This document shows, piece after piece, positions 33,219-44,215 of a stretch of 64,000 nt of DNA. Position 1 is the first letter of the stretch; the number at the start of each line of letters is the position of its first letter. This stretch comes from Mesostigma viride. Its lineage: Eukaryota > Streptophyta > Mesostigmatophyceae > Mesostigmatales > Mesostigmataceae. The stretch spans positions 1 to 64,000 of the forward strand of contig RPFO01002263.1 in NCBI GenBank assembly GCA_009746045.1, in the 5' to 3' direction. The notes under the pieces are model-generated. The model was not told the DNA's origin. It saw only the letters and a list, made by a program, of their open reading frames with translations, and did not search any database. Made by a program: the position numbers and the translations under genes.

Positions 33219-33592
33219 ATAAATGACTGGCCATAGCACAGTACACAACCACCACACCCCCTTACCACAGCGATAGCTGCTGGGCGCCATAAAATTCAAC
33301 ACATTCGTTGTGGGGTGTGAGTGCTGGCTAGGTCAGATTTGTATCCATTTGCAGCTTGAGGACACAAGCTTTGTATCCATTTACTTAATGTGTGCTTCAG
33401 TACCTGGCCAAACCAGCCAGCTGTGTACACCTTATTTAATGTGCAATATAACACCTGGCCAGAACAGCCAGCTGTAACCAACCTGGCTCAACCAGCCATG
33501 TCTCTTTTGTACCCCTAATCAACTTAAAAACAATAACAATAATGTTGGGGGTGCAGACCTGCATTAAGAAATAAATAATAAAACAATACTGG
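33219..33592 (+). other. Copia 3 region between pol stop and 3' LTR
   Basis: 374 bp with CCTGGCCA-type repeats (ACCTGGCCAAACCAGCCAGC, ACCTGGCCAGAACAGCCAGC, CCTGGCTCAACCAGCCA at about 33400-33500) and an A-rich end (AAATAAATAATAAAACAATACTGG) before the LTR. No gene. Confidence 0.6.
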
Positions 33593-34065
33593 AGTTAGTC
33601 TCCATGCTTTGCTGTAGACTAAGTCTCAAAGGCATTGTGAATACAACGTATGAATAAGCCTTGTAAACCCACGTTGGTATGTGAATATAAATACCACGTG
33701 GGCTATGCAGATAGGGATGCTAGTCGAGTCGCATACGTTTCCCTAGATAGGTACTTTGGGTACTGAGGTACGTGACAGATGTCAGTACCCAGTATACGTA
33801 GTGTCCTGTCATTGGACGGTACTAGAGTATCCTAGATAGGGACCGTACTGCAGCGTGCATTGATTTGTGATCGCACGATGCAGTGACTAGGCAGCTACCT
33901 GTCATCGTGCGGCCTCGGGCCAACGGTCTGCACCCAACGGTCACTGGCGGCGCAGCCGGTGAGAGGAACGTTGATAAAGGGTAAACCTATTTTCTAATGA
34001 AGCAAGCAATTCATTGCTCCAAGCCTTCAGTGTTCTCAAGCAATATATCCCACCGCATTCTAACT
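33593..34065 (+). repeat. Copia 3, 3' LTR
   Basis: 473 bp, no difference from the 5' LTR found by eye; followed by GGTGG. Confidence 0.95.
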
Positions 34066-34439
34066 GGTGGCCATGAGCACCGGTTTCAGCAATGGGTCGC
34101 GGTTACGCTTGAGGCGGTGCCGGGCGGCCAAGACCTTGGGTTCCTGGCGGTAGAGCGGGCCGGGGCGGCGGCGGGGCATGACCGGCAGGTGCCGGGCCGC
34201 CATGGCTGCAGCAGCGGGGCGCGGGCCGCAAAGCCCGCAAAAATGGCGGCGTTGGGAGCACCCTTGTCCAGCTCGTCGACGTCCGCCCGGGCGTCCAGGG
34301 CGGACAGGTACTCCAGTCGGCACCGGTTCCACTCGCGCTCGGCGTCCGTCCAGTCCTCAGGATCTCCCGGCCCGGACCGGGCGTAGAGCAGACCAGTCAG
34401 GACGGGCCACTGGGGCGCGGCGCTTGGATGCGTGGAACC
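34066..34439 (-). mobile_element. LINE A segment 4 (5'-truncated end)
   Basis: Matches LINE B 37330-37690 on the minus strand (HRLKRNRDPLLK, RHLPVMPRRRPGPLYRQ). Similarity ends at GTGGAACCGG (34439), where LINE B continues into the endonuclease. LINE A is therefore 5' truncated, normal for non-LTR elements. Confidence 0.85.
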
Positions 34440-34463
34440 GGTATAAATATCCCTTACACATTG

Positions 34464-34765
34464 AGGTATAAGGGACTGTCATGCATGCAGAACACGACGC
34501 GGTGCATGGCAGAAGATTGCCATGGCTCACACGCTTGACCCTGTGGGCAAGCCACCTCCCCCCAAGAGGAGGATCGGAGGCGTTTTGATGAGTAGGGTAG
34601 TTAGGATTTTTTCTAGACTAGATAGCTTAGCGTTAGGTTAGTTAGATTACGCGGCTCTCTCCACTCCACCATCCATCAAGGACTGATATGTGTACATGAT
34701 CTCCCAACGGAGGCATGTTATGATTTAATTTTTTTTTAAATTTAAATGTCCATTTTCCCAGTTGC
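34464..34765 (+). mobile_element. LINE C, short 5'-truncated RTE-like insertion
   Basis: The plus-strand end AHTLDPVGKPPPPKRR matches the C-terminus of LINE A and B, followed by their 3' UTR motif (TCTCCCAACGGAGGCATGTTAT) and a TTTAATTT-type tail. It is flanked by a 24-bp duplication starting GGTATAAATATCCCTTA at 34440-34463 and 34766-34789 (one mismatch), so both ends are defined. Confidence 0.85.
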
Positions 34766-34789
34766 GGTATAAATATCCCTTATACATTG

Positions 34790-35019
34790 CACTTAAAAAC
34801 GATAACTATAGGTGACATCTAGTCGCTCTACACGTAAGCCAGCCATAATTTCAATGCACACGGATACACATTTCCATCACCATTCATATTCATCATCCTG
34901 AACGACTCGAACACGCGGACAAGATAACGGCAGGCTCGAGCTACCATGGTCCGGATTCTCCCGATTTCTGGCCTGCGCTGGTTGTCTCCTTGATAGGTGA
35001 CATATCTCCACCCACAGGA
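34790..35019. other. Spacer
   Basis: 230 bp following the LINE C target duplication; no gene or repeat recognised. Confidence 0.5.
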
Positions 35020-35157
35020 TCCATGTTTAATTAATTAATTAATTAATAGACACGTGACTGCGTCACGTGAGCATAAGCCCTCAGTGGGAGCGGAACATGG
35101 GATGGAATGGATTAATTAATTAATTAATAGACACGTGACTGCGGGATGGAATGGATT
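35020..35157. repeat. Dispersed TTAATTAA/CACGTGAC repeat, copies 2 and 3
   Basis: ATTAATTAATTAATAGACACGTGACTGCGTCACGTG and following bases repeat 5579-5665 in reverse orientation. A shorter second unit, cut after GACACGTGACTGCG, follows at 35113-35150, then the LINE B tail. Confidence 0.75.
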
Positions 35158-38100
35158 AAATTAAATTAAATTAAATTAAATTATAACATGCCTCCGTGGG
35201 GAGGTCATGTAGCACATATTTCATGATGGATGGGGTGGAGGAAGCCGCGTGATCGAACTATCCTAACTCTATCTAGAAAGTCCTAACTGCACTACTCATC
35301 AAAACGCCTCCTCCGCTTGGGGGGAGGTGGCTTGCCCACAGGGTCGGGCGTGTGTGCCTTGACAATCTTCTTCCACCGCGTCTTGTCCTGCATGGCAGTC
35401 CAAAGACGGGAGAGAGAGTGGATGCGGTGCTCAAACTGGGCTGGGACCACGAGGTCGTCCAGCAGCATCTGAACGTAGTTGGTGACAGGTTTCCCTACCC
35501 TTTTGGGAATGTCCTTGGGGCCAGGCCAGGTCAGAATGTGCCGCCCTGGCTGTCCAAGCCGCTGGGGGCCGGCCAGACCAAGGGTGGTGTCGACCTGGCT
35601 GGTGCGTGCAAGGTGTCCTACAAATGCTATCCTACTCTGTCTAATCTCGTCCGAAACACGAGGCATGCCATGATACAGAGACTCTGATGACGGACGCTCG
35701 GAAAAACCTACATTAAGGACCTGCCGGAGCATCCTGTAAACTGTGCCGTCGAGCCGAGCTGCCAGTTTGGGGGGGAGGGTCCACGCCTCGGCGCCATACG
35801 TGAGCACCGTGAGGACGAGGACCTTGAAGAGCATGCGCTTGCGGTGCCCGTTCAGGCCCTTCGAGCGCCAGTAGGGTGTGAGCGAACGGAGCTTGGCCCA
35901 GGCAAGGCCGATGCGGGTGTCCACATCGTCGGCGGTGTCAGGAAGCCAGCTCCCCAACAGCTTGAAGCGGTGACTCGCGGAACGGGACCTCCGTCCCGTC
36001 GAGCAGGCGCGGCAGCGGTGGTTTACTGGATGCTCCTATCACCATCGCCTCAGTTTTGACACTAATCTCCAGCCCCACCGCCCGCGCCTCCAGGCCCAGG
36101 CAGTCCAGCCAGGTCTGAATGTGCTCGGGGCGCTCGATGAGGGTGGTATCATCCGCATAAATCAGGTCGGCAAGGCGGTAACCAGGTCTAACCCCGCCGT
36201 GCTCTTTCACGTTAAGGATGTCCAAGCCTGGCTCGAACCCCTTAAGAGCAGTAAAGCGCGCACGTGCCCGGCGCATGACGTGATCCACGACAATAATGAA
36301 CAGGTATGGGGACAGGACACAACCTTGCCACTGTCACCCCGTGGTGAAGGGGGAATGGTGGAGTGGTGCCCTCCGCAGTCCGCACTACTGCCTGTGAACC
36401 CTCATACAGACGGCGAATGGCAGCAATAAACGCAGGTGGTACCCGATCCAGAGCTAGGATGGCCCAAAGAGCCTCCCAGAGAACCGTGTCAAAGGCCTTG
36501 ATATAGTCAACAAAAATGAAGACCAGCGGCAAACTGTCAGGGGGAAGTCGACGCACCTCCTCCATCAACCGGCGCGCGACAAACACAGCCATGACAGTGT
36601 TACGACCACGACGGAAACCCATCTGAGACTCACCCAGGTGTGGGTCCAGCGCGGCGCGGAGCCTGTGCAGCATCATGCGCATGAAGACCTTCAGCGCGGC
36701 GCTCTGGAGGCAGACACCCCGGTAGTTACCTGGGTCAGCAGCAGAGCCCTTCTTGTACAGCATGACGCGGATGGCCGTCTGCCACTCAGCAGGCGGAGGC
36801 TCGTCAGAGAGCAGGACACGGTTGCAGAACGCCAGCAGAAGATCCCTAACCGCCAGATCAGGGGTCTTCAGCAGCTCAGCAGAAAGGTGGTCGGCACCGA
36901 CCGCCGCATCGTACCGCAGGCGAGCAAGGGCGCCGTCCAATTCCTTCAAAGTGAAGGGGGGGACGACGTCGTCAGTGGCAAGGCAGCCCTCCTGCAAGGC
37001 GGGGACTTGGTAGTCCGCGGCCGAGGAGGGGGCGCTGGCGGCGGCGGGGGTCCGGCGACCCCGAGGCGGGCGGCCGTCTCGGGGTGAAGCGGCGGGGGGG
37101 GGGCGCGAGCCCCACCGGTCAAGGAAACATTGTGGGCCAACCAGCGGTCAAGGCTTACCGGCGCCGTGCCGTCCCCCGTGTGCTCCACCGGGGTGCGCTG
37201 CCGCGGGCCGCCGAGCCGGTCGAGGTGGTACCACATGTCCTTGCCCTGGTTGCGAGCCTGGCAGGCCTTGGCATCCGCGATGCACTGGGCCGCCTCCGCG
37301 TCCTGAGCGTGCTCGTAGGCCTCCACAAGGGCGGCCTGGAGCAGTGGTTTCTGCAGCGGGTCCCGGTTACGCTTGAGGCGGTGCCGGGCGGCCAAGACCT
37401 TGGGGTCCTGGCGGTAGAGCGGGCCGGGGCGGCGGCGGGGCATGACCGGCAGGTGCCGGGCCGCCAGCAGCGGGGCACGGGCCGCAAAGCCCGCAAAAAT
37501 GGCTGCGTTGGGGGCACCATTGTCCAGCTCGTCGACGTCCGCCCGGGCGTCCAGGGCCGACAGGTACTTCCGTCGGCACCAGTTCCGCTCGTGCTCGGCG
37601 TCCGTCCAGTCCTCAGGATCTCCCTTGACCGGGCGTAGAGCAGACCAGTCAGGGCGGACCACTGGGGCGCGGCGCGCGGGGACGTGGAACCGGAGCCGAA
37701 GGGTCGCGCGCACCAACCGGTGGTCAGAGCACACCGTCGGCGTGTCAAACACTCGGGTGTCCAGGACCGAGGTGCACCTGGACTGCCGTACCACCACGTA
37801 GTCCAAACAGGCCTGACGGCCGTTAGGACCACGAAAAGTGACCAAGTCCTGTGAGGGACGTTGGAAGTGGCAGTTGACAGCAACCATCCCGCTATCCCGC
37901 AAAAAGGCAGAAAACAGGGGAGTGTTGTCGTTAGCAGTAGTGTCAGCAGGCGCAAAGCGGCTGCCAGCAGTGCCCACGGGGAGCGTGGCATTGGCGTCGA
38001 GCAGCATAACCAAAAAGTGGCGGGCCGGGGTGACCCTCTCAAGGTCATGCAGGGATTCGAAGAACTCCTCACGGGCCGAATCAGTTAGACCACTGTGGGG

Positions 38101-38626
38101 TGCATAGCCCACCCCCACCGTGAGGTGGTGTTTAGACCGCCCCTCGACAGAGGTGAAATGTGCTACCATAAGGCGTGGGGTGAGAAACTTAAGCGTGCTG
38201 AGGCTAGCAACTGCTAGCGGCGAACACAAAAGACCAACACCACCTTGGCCAGGCGTACCGCTGCCAGCGAAGTAAAAACCGCCAGCCACCCGCCAAGCGA
38301 GCAGTGCTCACCATGCCAAGTGGCACCGTGCGGCGGTGTTCCTGGACGCCCAATATAGATACACGATGCTCAATGCAGAATGCGACTAGCTCCTCTACCC
38401 GGTAGCTATGGTCGTCATCTAGCAATGTGCGGGTGTTAAAAGTGGCAAGGGCCAAGGATGCCTGCTGGCCCACCAGGGGAGGACGACGATGGAATGGATG
38501 GTATAAGCTATCTAGGTCCTAGTTACAGGGGTGTGGGCACCGCGGCCCGAATCGCTATGAATGCCATACTTGGTCACACGCGGAGCCCCCACAGGCTTGG
38601 GGGTGGTCTCCTTCATCACTACCATG
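35158..38626 (-). mobile_element. LINE B, RTE-like non-LTR retrotransposon, near full ORF2
   Basis: The most complete LINE of the window. Minus strand, 3' tail at 35158-35185 made of ATTAA units, ORF2 pseudogene 38473-35292, and the end of an upstream ORF (MKETTPKPVGAPRVTKYG) at 38626-38518. It ends abruptly at 38626 in an A-rich stretch, so it is 5' truncated inside ORF1. A C-terminal domain of the type YGAEAWTLPPKL plus FVGHLAR and a tail of short repeats point to the RTE clade. Confidence 0.85.
35292..38473 (-). pseudogene. LINE B ORF2: endonuclease plus reverse transcriptase
   Basis: In order on the minus strand: APE-type endonuclease (LALATFNTRTLLDD, ILGVQEHRR, LDANATLPVG, CSDHRLVRATL; about 38470-37700); a basic linker (RHLPVMPRRRPGPLYRQ); RT (MGFRRGRNTVMAVFVARRL, LVFIFVDYIKAFDTVLW, LADLIYADDTTLIERPEH); a C-terminal part (LTYGAEAWTLPPKL, FVGHLARTSQVDTT, VGKPPPPKRRRRFDE). 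The RT YADD box and endonuclease residues are intact, but at least four frame changes (near 38250, 36950, 36320 and 35950) break the protein. ORF2 would nick target DNA and prime reverse transcription there. Confidence 0.87.
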
Positions 38627-38735
38627 TTTAATAAAAGGAAAAATATACAAGAAAATTTAAAGGAATAGGAAATTAAAACAAGGAAGATAAAAAGGAAAAA
38701 CCCTAATTAACATAAGGAAAGGGAAGCAATTTAAA

Positions 38736-39128
38736 TCAATCCTTTTTGGCAACAGTAATAGAGAGGGAACCAAATTCCAACGTGAGAGGAGTGTCTAACC
38801 TGGAGGAAGAGGACACAGCACGACGAGGGGGGGACGGGGGAGGCGTAACAAACACTAGAGTTTCCACAGGAGGACGAACATGAGGAGCAGGGTGTGCATG
38901 AAGACCTAAATCTGATTCACTATGTGCTATAAGGAATTGCTGGGCATCTTTAAAGGCCATAAATTTCTTATATCTAATCACATTGTAGAAACGGTTTTGT
39001 ACAATCTTTCTAGCATCAGACCAGGACAAGAAAATGGAGGACCATTGAGGAGTGATTACTACGTAATATTTAGCTAAGCTATCACTAGAAGAATGGGGAG
39101 GAGCAGTAAAAGAACGCCGCTGGCTCAT
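38736..39128 (-). CDS. Protein with viroplasmin/RNase H1 N-terminal-like domain
   Basis: 130 residues. YYVVITPQWSSIFLSWSDAR followed by VIRYKKFMAFKDAQQFL has the pattern Y-x-V ... G/S-I-x-x-S/T-W ... F-x-x-x-Y/F-K-x-F ... A-x-x-F-L of the small RNA/DNA-hybrid-binding domain at the start of eukaryotic RNase H1, also found in viroplasmin and in some retroelement proteins. The rest is Pro/Ser-rich. The A/T-rich stretch just downstream (38627-38735) resembles a retroposed tail. It could be a domesticated fragment, a retroelement ORF or a single-exon host gene; no catalytic RNase H domain follows. Confidence 0.5.
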   Translation of the reverse strand: MSQRRSFTAPPHSSSDSLAKYYVVITPQWSSIFLSWSDARKIVQNRFYNVIRYKKFMAFKDAQQFLIAHSESDLGLHAHPAPHVRPPVETLVFVTPPPSPPRRAVSSSSRLDTPLTLEFGSLSITVAKKD

Positions 39129-42100
39129 GTTTACGCACCTTGTTGGTAGCTTGTGATGTCACGCTAGGAAACTGAGGCGTAGGCGAATTATCTACGGAGT
39201 CTGAAACCGAACCGATATATAATGACGACGCACGTAGACACGAGGAAATTCTAGCGCCAGGTGGTCGTAAGTATCCGGTTCAAGAGGATTCTGCGTAAGG
39301 CGAAGGGCGTCTAAATAGCAAAACATGCAAGGTACAGAAAGAGGTGTAATCTACGAGACGCTAATCGTCTCACTACCATGGAATGAAAGCCAGCACCTGA
39401 AAGCCGTCACCTAACTACGACAGGAAAACAACAACCTAAAGACATGCCGAAAGAGGAGCAGGAACTATCTAACAAGGATTTTCCGCTTCGAGCAGGTCTA
39501 ACTAACTACTAGCCAGGCGTGTCCCGAATCGGGCAGCACTACTCTGCTAGCTTGCCGGCGACCCGCCCATTATACCTGCAGCAAGGATGTGTCCGTACAC
39601 AACGGTCTGAAAGTGCCAAAAAAGGAATATCTAATTCCTCCTAGCTGCAGCTAGTAATATTCAGATTAACGGTCAAACTTAGTGGCAAGCTTCCTTATGA
39701 TACCTAGTTTTACTGTGCCAAGTTGCACCTTGGTTGGCCACCTGGTGCTCACTGAACGGTGACGTCCAAAAGCATAAAAAACACAAAAATTGCCAGTTTT
39801 ATTCATATTTAATTCCACAAACAACACAATTAAGGTCGGTTTGACCTGGAAATGGGCAGACACACTAAATATATTATATTCAGCTCAAGTACCAAGTTGC
39901 ACCCCTGACATGCAGAGACGGGATGGCCAGAAATTATGCTGTCAACCGTCACATATACGGTCATTTGGAGCATTTCATGGATCATTAATTGCACTAAACA
40001 ATGCAAATGAGCTCAGATTAACCTGGAAATAAGCAAACACATTACTTGCAACATCTGCAGGCTGGCTGCAATTAAGTTGCACCCTGATTGAACACCAACT
40101 AACTACAATATTCTGCTGTCAAGCGTCACTCTCGCGCTAATTTGGATATATAATGCACCACAGGTAGCGTAAATGAGTTCATCAGACAGATCTGAAATTT
40201 TGCATGCAATTTCAATAGAGCATGCTGAGCATGATTGCCAAGTTACTATTGCCTCAGTAGCACCACAGATGACGGCGTATAACAGTGACAAGTCACAAGT
40301 GACAGCAGCCAACTTTGTGTATTTCCTTACAAGTTCATACCCCATAAAAATACAAGCTGAGGTAAGGTTGAACTCCAACTTGGTTATCTCCACCCATGTC
40401 GCACGCACTTCATCATGGACATGCATTAATAGTTGGAACTACCAACATTGCAATGGCGGTGTGTGTTGAGTATAAGAGAGAGCAACTAGTTGGCAAGTCA
40501 AATGGTGGCCCGCATGGCTGCACACTGTTGGCTTGCAGTTGCTATCTAACATCTTTAGCACATTAACAAGTGGCAGCTAGCTCTCATGCCAAACAATTTT
40601 CAAGGTATCATGGGCATTTTTTTATGTGTTGTTCATCACACCCCAGCCAAACAATGCCTAGTGAAGCATGGGCTATGCACGGCAGATGGAGGATATGTGG
40701 CCATGGGCATGCCATGAGCTGATGCCAGCGAAGGTGCTGGCAGCAAGCAGAATAGGCAGCAGTAGTGGGACCTAGTGATGCAGAAGAGAGTGGCACATAT
40801 GGTAGAAAGTAATGCACATGGCAGTAGTATATGGCCAGTGGCACCAGGCAGCGATCATGAAGGCTATCGGTCATGCAAATATATGTTTTGGTCTAGCATT
40901 GAGGTTGTGATGCTACTGCTGCATGATGGAAGCAAAATTCATGTGGCAGGTGGCAGGGTGTAGCCAACATTGGTGTAGTGTGCAAAGCAACACATTGGGG
41001 TAGGCTTGTGGTGAAAGCCCTTCATTCAGATTTCCGTGGCAATACACCAGCTAGGTCATGACATTCTGGCAAGTGGTAGTGACAGATTGATCGTGGCAGT
41101 GATGGATAGTAATGGTGAGCAGTAGGTTGCCTTCTTTGATACTAATGGCATTTGCTGCATGTTGTGACAGGTGCCAGCTACATCAGCTGGCGATGCTGCC
41201 CCAGTTTCTGGTGCTATAATAATAGAAAGGATGAAGAGGGGCAGGTACTAGTGGCTGCAATCATGATGATCAAGGCTGCGATGGGCAAAGTCAATATGGC
41301 AGATTGTGGCAGCAGTGGTGCAGGGCCTGGCATTCTCATTTATGGCAGATTCCATACTGAGTTATAGGGACACTGCCAGCATTAATTATACACCAACAGG
41401 CGAGAGTAATGGTGGTAGACGTTGCTGCTGGTGGGAGTCTACTACAATAACTGTCACATGGTTATATGCACACGATGCACCTGGTGGTCCCTCCGTGCTA
41501 ACAACACGAATGTTGGTAATGCTAGGCAATCGTGGCAGTGCTAACAAAGGCGTATCAGTGGTAGGTGTGTTGGCCGTGGTGGGGAGTGCCGCGGCGGTAG
41601 TGTGGCAGCAAGCACTTGTGGTGATCGTTATTGTGACATTGTTGTGAGCCCGTAGAAGGTGTCTTGGTGAGATTCATGCCTCTCATGTAGTGCTATATGC
41701 CCAGAGTGCACTCTGTTGTGCTCGCATTAATATGTTAATCATAGGCGGCAACCATATCAAAGACAAAATAGCCCCCTTCCATGTATAGTATTTAGCTCAG
41801 CCTGCTTCAACACATCTGAATAAACAAGGGAAATGAATCCTTTGTTTCCCAAGGCAGGAACAGCATTATTACCAAACTTCACATACCTGGGGTGCCCGCA
41901 GCTGGTTTCTTCGTGCCTCCCAGCCCCAGTTTACAACACGCCGCCAATCATCGATATGCAGCTGTGGCATGCCTTAGGCATGAAGGAGACTGGGGGTCTC
42001 TGCCCTTTCTCCTGTAGTGCACACACAGGGATTAAAAGCACTTCGGTGCTCCGTGACTCCCCAACGGGAGCACGAGTTTAATTAATTAATTAATTAATTA

Positions 42101-44190
42101 ATCATCGATAAACATGGTGCATTATGATCTCAGTGGCCAAGGAAAGAGGTTTAAATACTTACCAACATTCTGCTACTAAAGTGGAGCCCCAGCAGTGTGT
42201 TTTATATATATGTCCTGTTAAAGCTGGATAAACTTCAGGGTTGAAAATCAACACCTCTGCTGAATGTTGACTAGAGGACACGGGCCTTCTGCTTGTTGTC
42301 TTCAGGCTCAGCTTCATCCTACTACGCCATGACTTTCACTTGGAATCATGAACAGGCGCACATCACGCTGTTTGCGGAGGCTGGCCATGGCTTACGTCTC
42401 CCTCTCGAGCAGCGATGCTTGACGAGGCGTCCGGCGTAACATGAACGAGGCGCTTTCACGAGGCTCGGGGAAAGAGTCGGGCAGAAAATCTGGATGGCAA
42501 TCGGGGCTGGCTTCACTCATCACCAACAATCGGGATGCCAAAAAACCAGGTTGCAGTAAACAGCGTCGACTCAACCAGCGCAAGGTGTATTCATGCTTCA
42601 TTCCGCAACGATCGCAGCTGTGATATTCAGTGATGCGCGCAGGTCTACACTACAGAGCCAGCGAAAAATCAGGCTGGGCCTCGCTCTAGAAGGTATTTAA
42701 GCGCCCTGCGCAAATGGGATGACAAAAATGAAAGAAACAAAGAAGTGGCATATTTTTACGTGCGTTGCCATTATCAGCCCCGCACGTACCCTCCTGGCAC
42801 CTCCAATTGCTGCGGTAGCGCGGCATTTACGATGGCAGTCATTTTAACAAAAAGTTTTTCGGTAAAAAATTTTTGAATTAGTCACAGAATCGTGCAAGCG
42901 GCTTACCTCAAGCTAACTCATCGCCATGTTCGATAAGTTTCCGGTGCGACTTTTCGGGGGTCCGCTGAAAAATGCAGCGGACCTGACCCGAGCCCGCGAA
43001 ATTGCCCGCCTATTTCCTGTTTCCCCGGGAAAATGGGCCGATTTCTTGTTGAGGATAAAAAAAATATGTACGTGAAGTAGATGAGTTATGATGCAAGCTT
43101 AAAATGCATTCGCTTTCCTTAATGTGATCTCAAAACCGCCACTAGGATTTTCACGGCTGCCATGGGTGCTGCGTGAGTTTTGGCCTCGTCGGCACCATCC
43201 CGCAGACCAGATTTTCGGGATCTCGCGCCAATTTGGTGACGGAATTAGAAATCCGTTTTTCGCGGGTCTCGGACCGTTGTGTCGTCTTCGCGATCCCGAC
43301 CGCGGAAGGCCGTCAGTGGTAAGAATGGGTTCTGCAGCAAAGGATTGTCGTCACGATCCCTACCTAAACTACCTCCGAGTCCATTGTTGCGGCTCTGTCC
43401 TCTACCGCCGCCCATACCTAACCCACGTCTAACGGAACCTAAGCTAGTGAGGCCGTTTGTAACTACACATTGGGCGAAAGATGGACATGACGAACCTGAT
43501 CTCATTCAATGCATTAACATATGTGTGTTTATAATATGCCATTAACCACTCAAACCAAGACCCTTTCAATTCAGGATAACGAAGGTAACACCTAAACTGC
43601 CGTGACCCTAGCTAAATGTGTTACAATTCATAACACACGCCGAGTGCCAACACGAGGGGTAGAACGTGCATAAATTATCACTAACGGTCCGACTATAGAT
43701 TGATACGGTCCGACTATAGATTTATATCTATAGATCCGACATGGCCCTCGCACACAGGATGCACGCTGGTCCACTACATCTACAAGAAGGATAAGGACCA
43801 CTAATAAAGTACGCGGCGCGGCGCCAAATGCCAACACCTATGCACCGAAGTACCGTAGCATACAACAATTGAAGGTTGCAATCAACATTGTCCACCGGTA
43901 CTAGCAACATGTAAACCCAGGAAAGCCAGTAGACTATTTCGGAACGACTGAGGCAAAGGACCTAATTTACGTCCGTAACTACAACAGATGATTGTTACGA
44001 CGTAACACGAGGGTCTCGTAATATTAAACCTGGGAATCTTGAACGTGGGTGGGTGGGGGTGCGGTGGGGGTGGGGTGGGGGTGGGGGGCACCATTGCTGT
44101 GAGCGCTCTCCCACCATTTACGAGGAAATACCCGCAAGGCAATGATATATATATTTTGTAATGCCGCTCAATAGTGATCGCATCATGATA
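39129..44190. other. 5-kb spacer without recognised genes
   Basis: Only short frames with no recognisable domain. Weak diverged direct repeats occur at about 39820-39965 and 40005-40150 (both with AAGTTGCACCC and CTGTCAA.CGTCAC). A GT-rich low-complexity stretch runs over 40700-41650, a TTAA microsatellite lies at 42077-42102, and a G-rich tract (GGTGGGGGTGGGG type) at 44047-44090 borders the CACTA element. Confidence 0.5.
42077..42102. repeat. (TTAA)n microsatellite
   Basis: TTTAATTAATTAATTAAT-type run of 26 bp. Confidence 0.9.
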
Positions 44191-44215
44191 CACTAGGAAC
44201 TCGTTGGTGGTAAAA
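44191..44215 (+). repeat. CACTA left terminal inverted repeat
   Basis: 25 bp identical to the complement of 58036-58060. Confidence 0.95.

Larger units (their letters stand above)
26410..34065 (+). mobile_element. Copia-like LTR retrotransposon 3 (youngest)
   Basis: LTRs 26410-26882 and 33593-34065, each 473 bp and identical by eye. Target duplication GGTGG at 26405-26409 and 34066-34070. Termini AGTT...AACT. 7,656 bp. A long Gag with an N-terminal extension is followed by an almost intact Pol of about 1,200 codons ordered integrase, protease-like, RT, RNase H. Frame breaks lie in a run of six C (28261-28266) and in the CAA-repeat region (about 29350-29510). Confidence 0.95.

Noticed and set aside
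40173-40469. 98-codon frame in the spacer
   Set aside because: No recognisable domain, no splice or promoter context, AT-rich chance frame is likely.
43245-43545. Overlapping 86- and 88-codon frames
   Set aside because: No domain, both strands open, Arg/Gly or Pro-rich composition; no support as genes.
44047-44090. G-rich tract as telomeric repeat
   Set aside because: GGTGGGGGTGGGG pattern is irregular and lacks a TTTAGGG-like unit.
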